A DNA stretch of 64,000 nucleotides from Pedobacter chinensis (GTDB lineage Bacteria > Bacteroidota > Bacteroidia > Sphingobacteriales > Sphingobacteriaceae): assembly GCF_003339865.1 (NCBI RefSeq), contig NZ_QPKV01000003.1, positions 124,001 through 188,000 of the forward strand, read 5' to 3'. How positions within the stretch are numbered: position 1 is the first letter of the stretch; the number at the start of each line of letters is the position of its first letter. Shown here one piece after another: positions 8,150 to 17,454 of the stretch. A program made the translations under genes and the position numbers. Under the pieces are notes generated by a model, which was not told the origin of the DNA, did no database searches, and saw only the letters and a list, made by a program, of their open reading frames with translations.

Positions 8150-9166
8150 ATGATGAGAATTAAAACACTATTAACCATTATCTGCTGCAGTTTGCTGATG
8201 TCTTGTTACGCCCAGCTCCCTACAGATTCTACCGCAGAGAAAATGGTGGTATATCAGTTGGGAAATGGTGGCTGGCCAAAGCAGCTGGAAGATAAAAGTG
8301 TAGTAAATTATGGTGCCGCAATCACGCCAGAATTGCTTGAAAAAATTAAATCAACCAATGATAAACATGCCACTTTTGATAACCGGGCAACAAGTCGTGA
8401 AGTAGTTTATTTAGTTAAGGCCTACAAGAAAACCCAGAACAAAACTTATCTGAAAGCGGCTGAAAAAGGTTTGGATTATATTTTGGTTGCGCAATATGCC
8501 AATGGCGGATGGCCACAGTATTATCCCGATCAATCACTTTATCGTTCTGAAATCACTTATAACGATGATGCGATGATTAATGTGTTAAACATTTTGCAGG
8601 ATATTGCCACACAGAGCAACGATTTCGAAGTCGTAAATGCAGATTATATTAAAAAAGCAGAGAAAGCAGTAGCTAAAGGTATTGATTGTATTTTAAAAAC
8701 CCAGGTAAAACAAAATGGTTTGCTTACAATCTGGGGCGCTCAATATGATAAGGATTCATTGTTGCCTGCAAAGGCCAGAGCTTTTGAACCGCCTTCATTA
8801 AGCACAAGTGAATCTGTTGGAATTGTTCGTTTTTTAATGAGGATACCGCATCCTTCACAAGAAATAAAAACCGCTATTGCATCTGCTTTAAAATGGTTTG
8901 ATACTTATAAAATTGCCGGTTACCGCTTCGAACGGGAAAGAAACAAAACAGCAGCTTTAATTGCTGATGATACCAGTATAGTTTGGGCCCGTTTTTATGA
9001 TTTAAATAAAAACGTTCCCATTTTTGGCGATCGCGATAATACGATTAAATCTAAACTGGAAGAATTAAGTCCGGAAAGAAGAAATGGCTACGCCTGGTAC
9101 GGCAACTGGGCACAAAAATTAATTGAAAAAGAATATCCGAAATGGTTAGCCTCAAACGGACAATAA
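8150..9166 (+). CDS. Pectate lyase, polysaccharide lyase family 10
   Basis: This 338-residue secreted enzyme cleaves de-esterified polygalacturonate by beta-elimination. The NGGWPKQ block near residue 40, the repeat VAQYANGGWPQYYPD, YNDDAMINVLNIL and the C-terminal RNGYAWYGNW are characteristic of PL10 (PelA-type) alpha-helical toroid lyases. The N-terminal segment ends LLMSCYAQ, which could be a lipobox (Cys20) or a Sec cleavage after Ala; both are possible. Translation can start at 8150 or at the adjacent ATG at 8153. It lies between the GH105 gene and the uronate catabolic genes. Its products are the unsaturated oligomers that the GH105 enzyme trims. Confidence 0.92.
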   Translation: MMRIKTLLTIICCSLLMSCYAQLPTDSTAEKMVVYQLGNGGWPKQLEDKSVVNYGAAITPELLEKIKSTNDKHATFDNRATSREVVYLVKAYKKTQNKTYLKAAEKGLDYILVAQYANGGWPQYYPDQSLYRSEITYNDDAMINVLNILQDIATQSNDFEVVNADYIKKAEKAVAKGIDCILKTQVKQNGLLTIWGAQYDKDSLLPAKARAFEPPSLSTSESVGIVRFLMRIPHPSQEIKTAIASALKWFDTYKIAGYRFERERNKTAALIADDTSIVWARFYDLNKNVPIFGDRDNTIKSKLEELSPERRNGYAWYGNWAQKLIEKEYPKWLASNGQ

Positions 9167-9253
9167 ATATGTTTAACCCGCCAATGTGGGCATGAAGTGC
9201 AATTCAACTTCGCTAAAGATGCTTCATATCGCAATAAAAGAAATAGCAAGGAA

Positions 9254-10765
9254 ATGATTTTAAACAGAGAAAACTTAAAAAACATCGACGATAGGAAGGT
9301 TACAAAACCGACCGATGAAATTTTAGCCTTACCAGAAAAAGTAATCCAGTTTGGAACTGGTGTTTTATTACGGGGTTTACCAGATTATTTTATCGATAAA
9401 GCTAATCAAAAGGGAATTTTCAATGGCCGCATTTTAGTTGTAAAATCGACAGCAAAAGGTGGTGCAGATGCCTTTTCGAAACAGGATAATCTTTACACCC
9501 TTTGCGTAAAAGGAATTGAAGATGGCGTAAATATTAAAGAAAATTCGATCAACTCTTCAATTAGTCGTGTTTTATCAGCATCGCAAGATTGGGCTGAAAT
9601 TCTAAAAGCGGCACATCAGCCGGAAATGCAGGTTGTAATTTCAAATACCACTGAAGTTGGGATTGTGAAAAGTGAAGATAAAATCACAGATAACCCACCA
9701 TCATCTTACCCTGGTAAACTTTTGGCTTTTTTACACGAAAGGTATAAGGCTTTTAACGGTTCGGCAGAAAGCGGAATGGTCATCATTCCGACAGAATTGA
9801 TTAGTGATAATGCCGATAAACTAAAAGAGATTTTATTAGACCTGGCCATTCAAAACAAATTGGGATGGGATTTCGAAAACTGGTTAAAAACAGCTAACCA
9901 CTTCTGTAAAACGTTAGTCGATAGGATTGTTCCCGGAAAGCTTCCTGCAACAGATCAAAAGGCCATTGAAAGTGAATTGGGTTATGAAGATGAACTGATG
10001 ATTATGGCAGAACCTTTCAGGCTTTGGGCCATCGAATCAGCAAACGCAAAAGTGAAAGAGGTGCTGTCTTTTGCCAACGCAGATAAAGGAATCTTCATCG
10101 TTCCATCAATTGATAAATTTAAGGAATTAAAACTTCGTTTATTAAACGGAACGCATACCATTAGCTGTGGATTAGCAATCCTGGCAGGTTTTAATACTGT
10201 TAAAGAAGCAATGGCCAACGAAGAATTTGCTAATCATGTATTAAAATTAATGAAAGAAGAAATTGCACCGGTAGTGGAGAATGAAGACATTACCCGCGAA
10301 GAGGCTGTTGCTTTTGCAGAAAGTGTGATTGATCGTTTCAGCAATCCATCACTCGAGCATCAATGGCAAGCCATAACGCTGAATTATACTTCAAAGTTAC
10401 AGATGCGCAACATACCATTGATCAGAAGATATTATGCATTAAAAAATGAAGTTCCTCAACTTACCGCACTGGGTGTGGCCGCTTACATTATTTTCATGAA
10501 TGTAAACAAAGACGGAGAAATTTATACTGCAAATGTGAACGGGAAATTGTTTCCGGTTGATGATGAATTTGCAGAAATTTTATACAATTACTGGAAAAAA
10601 CCAGAAACCGTTATAGACAATACTTTAGGCGACAGGCGCCTTTGGGACAAAAATTTAAACAACTATCCTGGTTTTAACGAAGCCGTTAAATCTTACGTTG
10701 AATTATTACAAAATAAGGGTGCAAAAGAAACTTTGATTAACTTGCATTCTGAAAGAGCAGTTTAA
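9254..10765 (+). CDS. uxaB: Tagaturonate reductase (altronate oxidoreductase)
   Basis: This NADH-dependent enzyme interconverts D-tagaturonate and D-altronate, the second intracellular step of galacturonate catabolism. The frame can be extended to a GTG at 9197, but the ATG at 9254 is chosen because an AAGGAA ribosome-binding sequence lies immediately upstream and homology to the mannitol dehydrogenase family begins there; this gives 503 residues. Visible blocks include IQFGTGVLLRGLPDYFID (Rossmann entry), STAKGGADAF and LRLLNGTHTISCGLAILAG containing the catalytic Lys/Asn/His region of polyol-type dehydrogenases. The altronate dehydratase gene follows after 1 base, so translation is probably coupled. 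Confidence 0.94.
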   Translation: MILNRENLKNIDDRKVTKPTDEILALPEKVIQFGTGVLLRGLPDYFIDKANQKGIFNGRILVVKSTAKGGADAFSKQDNLYTLCVKGIEDGVNIKENSINSSISRVLSASQDWAEILKAAHQPEMQVVISNTTEVGIVKSEDKITDNPPSSYPGKLLAFLHERYKAFNGSAESGMVIIPTELISDNADKLKEILLDLAIQNKLGWDFENWLKTANHFCKTLVDRIVPGKLPATDQKAIESELGYEDELMIMAEPFRLWAIESANAKVKEVLSFANADKGIFIVPSIDKFKELKLRLLNGTHTISCGLAILAGFNTVKEAMANEEFANHVLKLMKEEIAPVVENEDITREEAVAFAESVIDRFSNPSLEHQWQAITLNYTSKLQMRNIPLIRRYYALKNEVPQLTALGVAAYIIFMNVNKDGEIYTANVNGKLFPVDDEFAEILYNYWKKPETVIDNTLGDRRLWDKNLNNYPGFNEAVKSYVELLQNKGAKETLINLHSERAV

Positions 10766-10766
10766 A

Positions 10767-12413
10767 ATGGTTACTAGAATTTTAAAAATCCATCCAAATG
10801 ATAACGTACTTGTTGCCCTGCAAAACCTGGCAAAAGGCGAAACCATTATTCATGATGGAAACGAATACATTTTGCAGGACGATATTCAGGCTAAGCATAA
10901 GTTTTTTATGCAGGATATGAATGCCGGCGATCCGATTATGATGTATGGGGTTTTGGTTGGAAAAGCGCAACATTTCATCCCGAAAGGTGGCTTAATGGAT
11001 ACTGAAAATACTAAACATGCATCAGATCCATACGAGTTCAGGCCATACCATTATGAATGGCATGCACCAGATGTTTCGAAATTTGAAGGCAGAACTTTTA
11101 ATGGTTACATCCGCAATGATGGTCGTGTGGGCACTGCGAATTATTGGTTGTTCATTCCAACTGTTTTTTGCGAGAACCGTAACCTTGACGTTATCCGTGA
11201 GGCTTTACACAACGAATTGGGTTATGCCGTAACCGATAAATATAAATCTTATGCGCACCATTTAGTTGAAGCTTACAAGAATGGCGAAAGTCTGACAGAT
11301 GCCAATACCAGCTCACTGGGACAAGCAAATCCTGTAGCCAATCGTGTTTTCAAAAATGTAGATGGCATTAAGTTTCTAAACCATCAGGGTGGGTGTGGCG
11401 GTACACGTCAGGATGCTGCGGTATTGAGCAAGCTTTTGGCTGCCTATGCAGATCATCCAAATGTTGCAGGGGTTACTGTGCTAAGCCTGGGCTGTCAAAA
11501 CCTGCAAGTACAGGATTTTATGAACGATTTAAAACACCGTTCTCCAAATTTCGACAAACCTCTTTTCATTTTCGAGCAACAACAATCGCAAAGCGAAGAG
11601 CAACTGGTAAAAGAAGCCATCAGAAAAACTTTTATCGGGTTAACTGAAATCAATAAAATTGAACGCCAGCCCGCACCTTTAAGTAAATTGGTTTTAGGTG
11701 TGAAATGTGGTGGTAGTGATGGTTTTAGCGGAATCAGTGCTAATCCAGCGGTTGGTTACACTTCTGATTTGTTGGTGGCTTTAGGCGGGACTGTTTTACT
11801 TGCCGAATTCCCTGAACTTTGTGGTGCAGAGCAACAATTAATTGATCGTACAAAAGATGAAACCGCAGCCCGTAAGTTCATCCAATTGATGACCGCTTAC
11901 AATCAAGCAGCTGAGAATGTGGGGTCTGGTTTTTTCATGAATCCATCTCCGGGAAACATTAAAGATGGTTTAATCACCGATGCAATAAAAAGTACCGGTG
12001 CGGCAAAAAAAGGCGGCACATCGCCCGTAGAGGATGTTTTAGACTATACCGAACCTGCTACAAAACCTGGGTTGAACTTAGTTTGCACACCAGGAAATGA
12101 TGTAGAGGCCACCACAGGAAAAGCGGCATCGGGAGCAACATTAATTCTATTTACAACAGGCTTAGGTACCCCAACCGGAAATCCCGTTTGTCCGACAATT
12201 AAAGTAGCCACAAACAATGCTTTAACTAAACGGATGGGCGATATTATCGATATTAACTGTGGGCCGGTAATTGAAGGGGAAAAAACCATCGAACAAATGG
12301 GTGAAGATATTTTAGAATATTGCATCAGGGCGGCAAGTGGCGAAGTAATTCCAAAAGCTGTTTTACTTAACCAGGATGATTTTATCCCCTGGAAACGAGG
12401 GGTAAGCCTTTAG
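10767..12413 (+). CDS. uxaA: Altronate dehydratase
   Basis: This enzyme dehydrates D-altronate to 2-keto-3-deoxygluconate. The 548 residues comprise an N-terminal SAF domain (about residues 5-90) and a C-terminal UxaA catalytic domain. The blocks HQGGCGGTRQDA, LGVKCGGSDGFSGISANPAVG, EFPELCGAEQ and FTTGLGTPTGNPVCPTIKVATN are those of the altronate/galactarate dehydratase family; conserved Cys residues in GGCGG and KCGGSD suit iron or iron-sulfur binding. It is about 50 residues longer than the E. coli enzyme, which appears to be a Bacteroidota trait. It is coupled to uxaB (1-base gap) and precedes uxaC by about 200 bases that include a degenerate dispersed repeat. Confidence 0.94.
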   Translation: MVTRILKIHPNDNVLVALQNLAKGETIIHDGNEYILQDDIQAKHKFFMQDMNAGDPIMMYGVLVGKAQHFIPKGGLMDTENTKHASDPYEFRPYHYEWHAPDVSKFEGRTFNGYIRNDGRVGTANYWLFIPTVFCENRNLDVIREALHNELGYAVTDKYKSYAHHLVEAYKNGESLTDANTSSLGQANPVANRVFKNVDGIKFLNHQGGCGGTRQDAAVLSKLLAAYADHPNVAGVTVLSLGCQNLQVQDFMNDLKHRSPNFDKPLFIFEQQQSQSEEQLVKEAIRKTFIGLTEINKIERQPAPLSKLVLGVKCGGSDGFSGISANPAVGYTSDLLVALGGTVLLAEFPELCGAEQQLIDRTKDETAARKFIQLMTAYNQAAENVGSGFFMNPSPGNIKDGLITDAIKSTGAAKKGGTSPVEDVLDYTEPATKPGLNLVCTPGNDVEATTGKAASGATLILFTTGLGTPTGNPVCPTIKVATNNALTKRMGDIIDINCGPVIEGEKTIEQMGEDILEYCIRAASGEVIPKAVLLNQDDFIPWKRGVSL

Positions 12414-12459
12414 TTTGGAGTTGTGAGTTTAAGGTCAAAAGCTAATATACCAACCGTCA

Positions 12460-12481
12460 TTACGGGGCACGAAGCAATCTA
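12460..12481. repeat. Half copy of the GCTTCGTGCC dispersed repeat
   Basis: CGTCATTACGGGGCACGAAG followed by CAATC matches one arm of the inverted repeat at 751-874, with ACGGGG in place of GCGAGG. The opposite arm is absent. It lies in the uxaA-uxaC spacer (12414-12620). Confidence 0.6.
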
Positions 12482-12620
12482 ATCTCTAATCCATGGTTTG
12501 TGAGTCACAATCATTATAAAAAAATAAATATTTAACCTGTGTAATCATAGGTCATTAAAATAAAATATTAACAGTTTGGAGTTTTTAACTCAATCTGCTA
12601 ACTCAAATCTCATCACAACT

Positions 12621-14021
12621 ATGAAACCTTTTTTAGACGAAAATTTTCTTTTGCAAAGCAAAACTGCTGAAAAGCTTTATCACGATTTTGCAAAATCGCT
12701 ACCTATCATTGATTACCATAATCACTTAATTCCAGAGCAAATTGCGAATAATACGCAGTTTGAGAACATCAGTCAGGTTTGGCTTTATGGCGATCATTAC
12801 AAATGGAGAGCCATGCGTGCCAATGGAATTGACGAGAAATACATCACAGGTTCAGGTTCTGATTTCGAAAAATTTGAAAAATGGGCTGAAACTGTTCCCT
12901 ATACCTTGCGCAATCCATTATATCACTGGACACACCTCGAACTTCAGCGATATTTTGGCATAACTGATATTTTATCGGGTAAAACTGCACAGAAAATTTT
13001 CGATGATTGTTCTGCAAAATTACAGACACCCGAGTATGCTGTTCGTGGTTTATTAGCCAAAATGAATGTTGAAGCTGTTTGTACAACAGATGATCCTCTA
13101 GATAGCCTGAACTTTCATCAACAACTGGCAAATGAAGGTGTTGCTTTAAAAATGTTGCCGGCTTTCCGTCCGGATAAAGCAATGAACAGCGATGATGTTG
13201 CCGGATTAAACGAGTATATAGATAAATTAGAAACTGTAGTGAATAAAACCATTACAAGCTTTAAAGATTATACAGATGCATTGAAAAACCGCCATGATTA
13301 CTTTGCAGCTAATGGTTGCTCGGTTTCTGATCACGGTTTGGAGCAAATTTATGCTGAAGATTATACTGAGCAGGAAATTTCAGCAATCTTTGATAAAATC
13401 CGCAGCAAACAAAATATTTCCTATGCAGAAAACCTGAAATTTAAATCAGCTATGTTGGTTTATTTTGCAGAATGGGATCATGAAAAAGGTTGGGTACAAC
13501 AATATCACTTAGGCGCTTTGCGCAACAACAACGCCAGAATGCTAAGACAATTAGGACCTGATACCGGCTGGGATTCAATAGGCGATTTTAGTCAGGCGAG
13601 AATGCTTTCTAAATTCCTAAACCGTTTAGATGATCAGGACAAACTGGCTAAAACCATTATCTATAATTTAAATCCGGCCGATAATGAATTAATCGCAACA
13701 ATGATCGGAAACTTTAATGATGGTTCTGTAGCAGGAAAAGTACAATTTGGTTCTGCCTGGTGGTTTTTGGATCAAAAAGACGGAATGATCAAGCAATTAA
13801 ATGCGCTTTCAAACATGGGGCTCTTAAGTCGTTTGGTTGGGATGCTAACCGATTCACGAAGTTTTCTTTCCTTCCCCCGCCACGAATATTTCCGCAGAAT
13901 AGTGTGTAACCTATTTGGAGAAGATATTGAAAACGGAGAATTGCCAAATGATATTGAATGGGTGGGCAAGATAGTGCAGGATATTTCTTATTTTAACGCA
14001 AAAAATTACTTTACATTTTAA
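12621..14021 (+). CDS. uxaC: Glucuronate/galacturonate isomerase
   Basis: This amidohydrolase-superfamily isomerase turns D-galacturonate into D-tagaturonate (and glucuronate into fructuronate), the entry step of the intracellular pathway. The frame is open from a TTG at 12576, but the ATG at 12621 gives the usual N-terminus (MKPFLDENFLLQSKTAEKLY) and a 466-residue product, the normal family length. The IIDYHNHLIP block carries the metal-binding histidines, and LGALRNNNARM, WDSIGDFSQA and GSAWWFLDQ are further UxaC blocks. Although it acts first in the pathway, its gene comes third in the uxaB-uxaA-uxaC-kdgK-eda order. Confidence 0.95.
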   Translation: MKPFLDENFLLQSKTAEKLYHDFAKSLPIIDYHNHLIPEQIANNTQFENISQVWLYGDHYKWRAMRANGIDEKYITGSGSDFEKFEKWAETVPYTLRNPLYHWTHLELQRYFGITDILSGKTAQKIFDDCSAKLQTPEYAVRGLLAKMNVEAVCTTDDPLDSLNFHQQLANEGVALKMLPAFRPDKAMNSDDVAGLNEYIDKLETVVNKTITSFKDYTDALKNRHDYFAANGCSVSDHGLEQIYAEDYTEQEISAIFDKIRSKQNISYAENLKFKSAMLVYFAEWDHEKGWVQQYHLGALRNNNARMLRQLGPDTGWDSIGDFSQARMLSKFLNRLDDQDKLAKTIIYNLNPADNELIATMIGNFNDGSVAGKVQFGSAWWFLDQKDGMIKQLNALSNMGLLSRLVGMLTDSRSFLSFPRHEYFRRIVCNLFGEDIENGELPNDIEWVGKIVQDISYFNAKNYFTF

Positions 14022-14029
14022 TTTGACAC

Positions 14030-14092
14030 TCGGTCTGTGCTCACCACAAACCGAAATTAATTTATAAAAAATGATTCGTGAGATACGAATCA
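14030..14092. repeat. Two successive hairpins between uxaC and kdgK
   Basis: The first hairpin pairs TCGGTCTGTG (14030-14039) with CACAAACCGA (14044-14053), with one mismatch. The second pairs ATGATTCGT (14070-14078) perfectly with ACGAATCAT (14084-14092) around a 5-base loop. Neither is followed by a T tract. Their placement 8 bases after the uxaC stop could dampen or stabilise the downstream message, but dispersed-repeat origin is equally likely. Confidence 0.55.
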
Positions 14093-14168
14093 TGGCCGAA
14101 GCGAAATGAACTATGGCGAAACAGATCATAGCTAAGAAACCAGCCTCAGCCAAACTGACCAAACAACA

Positions 14169-15224
14169 ATGAGCGACCAGATAACATCCTTGTCAAAAAA
14201 AGGAGAAAAAGTTTTAAGTTTTGGAGAAATCCTTTTGCGCATTTGCCCCGATATGGATGGGCAATGGCTAAAGGAAAATAAACTGCCTTTTTATGTTGGT
14301 GGAGCAGAGCTAAATGTAGCTACAGCCCTAGCACTTTGGGAGGTACCATCAGCATACCTTTCGGCTATGCCCGATAATTCAGTAACCAGGGAAATTGTGG
14401 GCTATCTTGATGAAAAAAATATCGATACCAAACCGATGGTTTTCCACGGTGACCGTCTGGGCCTGTATTACCTACCGAAAGGAAAAGATTTAAAAAATGC
14501 CGGCGTTATTTACGATCGTGCAAACTCTGCTTATGCGGATTTAAAAATTGGCCAGATTAATTGGAATGAGGTTTTTGATAGCATAACCTGGTTTCATTTC
14601 AGTGCCATTTGTCCTGCAATTAACCAATCCGTTGCTGATGTTTGCCTTGAGGCTTTAAAAGCAGCAAGCGCCAGAAATATTACCATCTCTTTAGATCTGA
14701 ACTACAGGGCTAAACTTTGGAAATATGGAAAAGACCCCATTGATGTTTTGCCTGAACTTGCTCAATATTGTACCTTGATTATGGGAAATGTTTGGGCGGC
14801 GAATAAAATGCTGGGCACTCCTCTTCACGAAGACCTTAAACCAACGGAGGGCTATGCAAAGGAAACGTTACTACAACAGGCAACAGATACTTCTAAAGAA
14901 ATATTAAGTTTGTTTCCGGCATGTAAAGCCGTGGCCAATACATTTCGTTTCGATTATGGAAAAGGCATCAGATATTATACCACGATTTATACTGAAAACA
15001 AATTAACTGTATCTGAAGAATACGTTTCAGAAGAAATTTTAGATAAAGTAGGCAGTGGAGATTGTTTTATGGCAGGGTTAATTTATGGTTTTTATAATCA
15101 TTTACCTGTTGATGAAACGTTGAATTTTGCCACTGCAGCTGCTTACGATAAATTATACATTCCAAGCGATGCCACAACCAGCACTGTAAAGGATATTGAA
15201 AAAAGAATTATACATCATGATTAG
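14169..15224 (+). CDS. kdgK: 2-Keto-3-deoxygluconate kinase (PfkB family)
   Basis: This sugar kinase phosphorylates 2-keto-3-deoxygluconate to KDPG. The 351-residue protein shows PfkB family blocks: an N-terminal VLSFGEILLRICP strand, FYVGGAELNVATALA substrate-binding glycines, ITISLDLNYRAKLW, and KVGSGDCFMAGLIYG with the catalytic Asp at residue 298. It is about 40 residues longer than the E. coli enzyme. The stop codon overlaps the start of the KDPG aldolase gene, so the two are translationally coupled. Context and family together make KDG kinase the best call; other PfkB substrates cannot be excluded from sequence alone. Confidence 0.92.
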   Translation: MSDQITSLSKKGEKVLSFGEILLRICPDMDGQWLKENKLPFYVGGAELNVATALALWEVPSAYLSAMPDNSVTREIVGYLDEKNIDTKPMVFHGDRLGLYYLPKGKDLKNAGVIYDRANSAYADLKIGQINWNEVFDSITWFHFSAICPAINQSVADVCLEALKAASARNITISLDLNYRAKLWKYGKDPIDVLPELAQYCTLIMGNVWAANKMLGTPLHEDLKPTEGYAKETLLQQATDTSKEILSLFPACKAVANTFRFDYGKGIRYYTTIYTENKLTVSEEYVSEEILDKVGSGDCFMAGLIYGFYNHLPVDETLNFATAAAYDKLYIPSDATTSTVKDIEKRIIHHD

Positions 15225-15879
15225 TAACAAGCACAAAATTTTAGATGCTATTTTAGAACAAGGCATGCTGCCTCTTTTCTATCAGGATAGTGAAGCAGGA
15301 AGTGTCGAAATATTACGCACTTTGTATAAAGCAGGTATTCGGGTTTTTGAATATACCAACCGGGGTAAATCTGCGCTGCCAAACTTTAAAAAACTAAAAG
15401 AAATTCGTGATGCCGAGATGCCGGATCTTTATCTCGGTATTGGAACCATTAAAACCGTTGCTGATGCAAATGCTTTTATCGATGCCGGAACAGATTTTAT
15501 CGTGGCCCCAATTGTTAATCCTGCAGTAGCTGAAATTGCCAATAAAATTGGCATGCTCTGGATTCCTGGTTGTATGACGCCTACAGAAATCAGTGTTGCA
15601 CAAGAACATAAGGCAATGCTGATTAAAATTTTTCCGGCCAATATTTTAGGGCCAGAATTTATTTCATCAATTAAGGATCTTTTCGCAGGTCAATTATTTA
15701 TGCCTACCGGCGGGGTTGAAATTGATGCTGACAACTTAAAAACCTGGTTCAAATCGGGGGTTTGCGCCGTGGGCATGGGCAGTAAACTGATCAGCAAAGA
15801 AGTGATGAGCAAAGGTCTTTACGAAGAATTGTCAGACAACACAAAATTAGCGCTCGATTTAATTCAGCAAAGCAAATAA
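15217..15879 (+). CDS. eda: KDPG/KHG aldolase (2-dehydro-3-deoxyphosphogluconate aldolase)
   Basis: This class I aldolase splits KDPG into pyruvate and glyceraldehyde 3-phosphate. The ATG at 15217, overlapping the end of kdgK by 8 bases, is preferred over an upstream TTG at 15196 because it gives the standard 220-residue form. The Schiff-base Lys is K137 in LIKIFPANILG. LGIGTIKT, FIVAPIVNP, WIPGCMTPTEI, MPTGGVE and VGMGSKLI are the usual blocks around the active site and phosphate site. The triose phosphate product feeds the GapN-like dehydrogenase encoded two genes downstream. Confidence 0.95.
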   Translation: MISNKHKILDAILEQGMLPLFYQDSEAGSVEILRTLYKAGIRVFEYTNRGKSALPNFKKLKEIRDAEMPDLYLGIGTIKTVADANAFIDAGTDFIVAPIVNPAVAEIANKIGMLWIPGCMTPTEISVAQEHKAMLIKIFPANILGPEFISSIKDLFAGQLFMPTGGVEIDADNLKTWFKSGVCAVGMGSKLISKEVMSKGLYEELSDNTKLALDLIQQSK

Positions 15880-15900
15880 ACTTAATACACCCTAACCAAA

Positions 15901-17340
15901 ATGAGCCAAACAAAAACAAGTAAATACAGATGGACCATATGTTTACTTCTGTTTCTTGCCACTACCATAAATTATTTAGACAGACAGGTACTCTCTTTAA
16001 CGTGGACAGATTTTATTAAACCAGAATTTCATTGGGACAATAACGATTACGGAAATATCACAGCCCTGTTCTCTATTTTCTATGCCGTATCAATGCTTTT
16101 TGCAGGCCGGTTGGTAGATAGACTCGATACCAAAAAAGGATTTTTGTGGGCAATTGGCGTTTGGTCTGTTGGCGCTTGTTTACATGCTTTTTGTGGTATC
16201 GCAACATCAGGAATTATTACCGGAAACTGGTTTGTAAGTTTTGAAGGCGCAAAAGAAGCCATTGCTTTAGTTAACAATACCGGGATGATTGTTTCAGTAA
16301 GTGTAACGCTATTCATTTTTGCCAGGTTTGTTTTAGCTGTTGGAGAGGCCGGAAACTTCCCTGCTGCCATCAAAGCCACCGCAGAATATTTCCCTAAAAA
16401 AGACAGGGCTTTTGCAACAAGTATTTTCAATGCCGGCGCCACAGTTGGTGCTTTGGCCGCTCCAATTACAATTCCGTTCATTGCCAAAGCCTATGGCTGG
16501 GAAATGGCTTTTATCATCATTGGCGCATTAGGTTTCGTTTGGATGGGCTTTTGGGTTTTCGTTTACAACAAACCGGAACTGCATAAAAGAGTGAGTCCTG
16601 AAGAACTTGCCTACATTCAGCAAGATCTTATCGCTGATCGAAAATTAGCAGATTACATTGAAGAAACTAAAGAAAAAGTATCATTTATTGATTGCTTTAA
16701 ATTCAAACAAACCTGGGCTTTTGCCTTTGGTAAATTCATGACAGATGGTGTTTGGTGGTTCTTTTTATTCTGGACACCTGCCTATTTGAAATCTGTTTAC
16801 GGAATGGATTCCACACAAAGTGCACTGCCTTTATTTGTTCTTTACGTGATTACTTTGCTTTCCATTATTGGTGGATGGCTGCCAACTTATTTTGTTGATA
16901 AAAAAGGAATGAACCCTTACGAAGGTAGAATGAAAGCGATGTTGATTTTTGCTTTCTTCCCGCTTTTGGCATTATTGGCACAGCCTTTAGGGCACATTAC
17001 TTACTGGATTCCGGTCATAATCATTGGTATTGCGGGTGCAGCTCACCAGGCCTGGTCAGCCAATATTTTTTCTACCGTGGGTGATATGTTCCCTAAAAAA
17101 GCAATTGCCACCATTACTGGTATTGGTGGAATGGCTGGCGGTATTGGTTCGTTCATCATTAATAAAGGTTCTGGTTTATTATTTGATTATACTGGTAAAA
17201 AACAGATCGTATTTATGGGATTTAAAGGAGAAGAAGCGGGCTACTTTATTATATTTTCAATCTGCGCTGTATGTTATCTGATCGGGTGGACCGTAATGAA
17301 AACATTGGTGCCAAAATATAAGGTAATTGAACTGAAATAA
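15901..17340 (+). CDS. MFS hexuronate transporter (ExuT-like)
   Basis: This 479-residue inner-membrane protein has about 12 hydrophobic segments of the major facilitator superfamily, anion:cation symporter branch. The NYLDRQVLSL segment after the first helix, AGRLVDRLDTKKGF between helices 2 and 3, AVGEAGNFPAAIKATAEYFP and FNAGATVGALAAP match the ExuT/GudP group that imports hexuronates with protons. It sits 21 bases after eda and before the GapN-like gene, so import of galacturonate or small oligomer-derived uronates is the obvious role. A 40-residue insertion around residues 100-140 between helices is longer than in E. coli ExuT. No N-terminal signal peptide. Confidence 0.92.
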   Translation: MSQTKTSKYRWTICLLLFLATTINYLDRQVLSLTWTDFIKPEFHWDNNDYGNITALFSIFYAVSMLFAGRLVDRLDTKKGFLWAIGVWSVGACLHAFCGIATSGIITGNWFVSFEGAKEAIALVNNTGMIVSVSVTLFIFARFVLAVGEAGNFPAAIKATAEYFPKKDRAFATSIFNAGATVGALAAPITIPFIAKAYGWEMAFIIIGALGFVWMGFWVFVYNKPELHKRVSPEELAYIQQDLIADRKLADYIEETKEKVSFIDCFKFKQTWAFAFGKFMTDGVWWFFLFWTPAYLKSVYGMDSTQSALPLFVLYVITLLSIIGGWLPTYFVDKKGMNPYEGRMKAMLIFAFFPLLALLAQPLGHITYWIPVIIIGIAGAAHQAWSANIFSTVGDMFPKKAIATITGIGGMAGGIGSFIINKGSGLLFDYTGKKQIVFMGFKGEEAGYFIIFSICAVCYLIGWTVMKTLVPKYKVIELK

Positions 17341-17343
17341 CTT

Positions 17344-17393
17344 ATAGCTGAGGATGAGGTACAGGTATAATGTATTAAATGCTCAGCTATTTT
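17344..17393 (+). terminator. Hairpin terminator candidate after the MFS gene
   Basis: ATAGCTGAG (17344-17352) pairs perfectly with CTCAGCTAT (17382-17390), followed by TTTAAAA. The 29-base loop is long and the T run short, so termination would be partial at best. It is placed 3 bases after the transporter stop codon. Confidence 0.45.
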
Positions 17394-17454
17394 AAAACCC
17401 TTAATCTATACTTAAACCATAGATTAACACAATATAAACCCTAACACAATCAAA

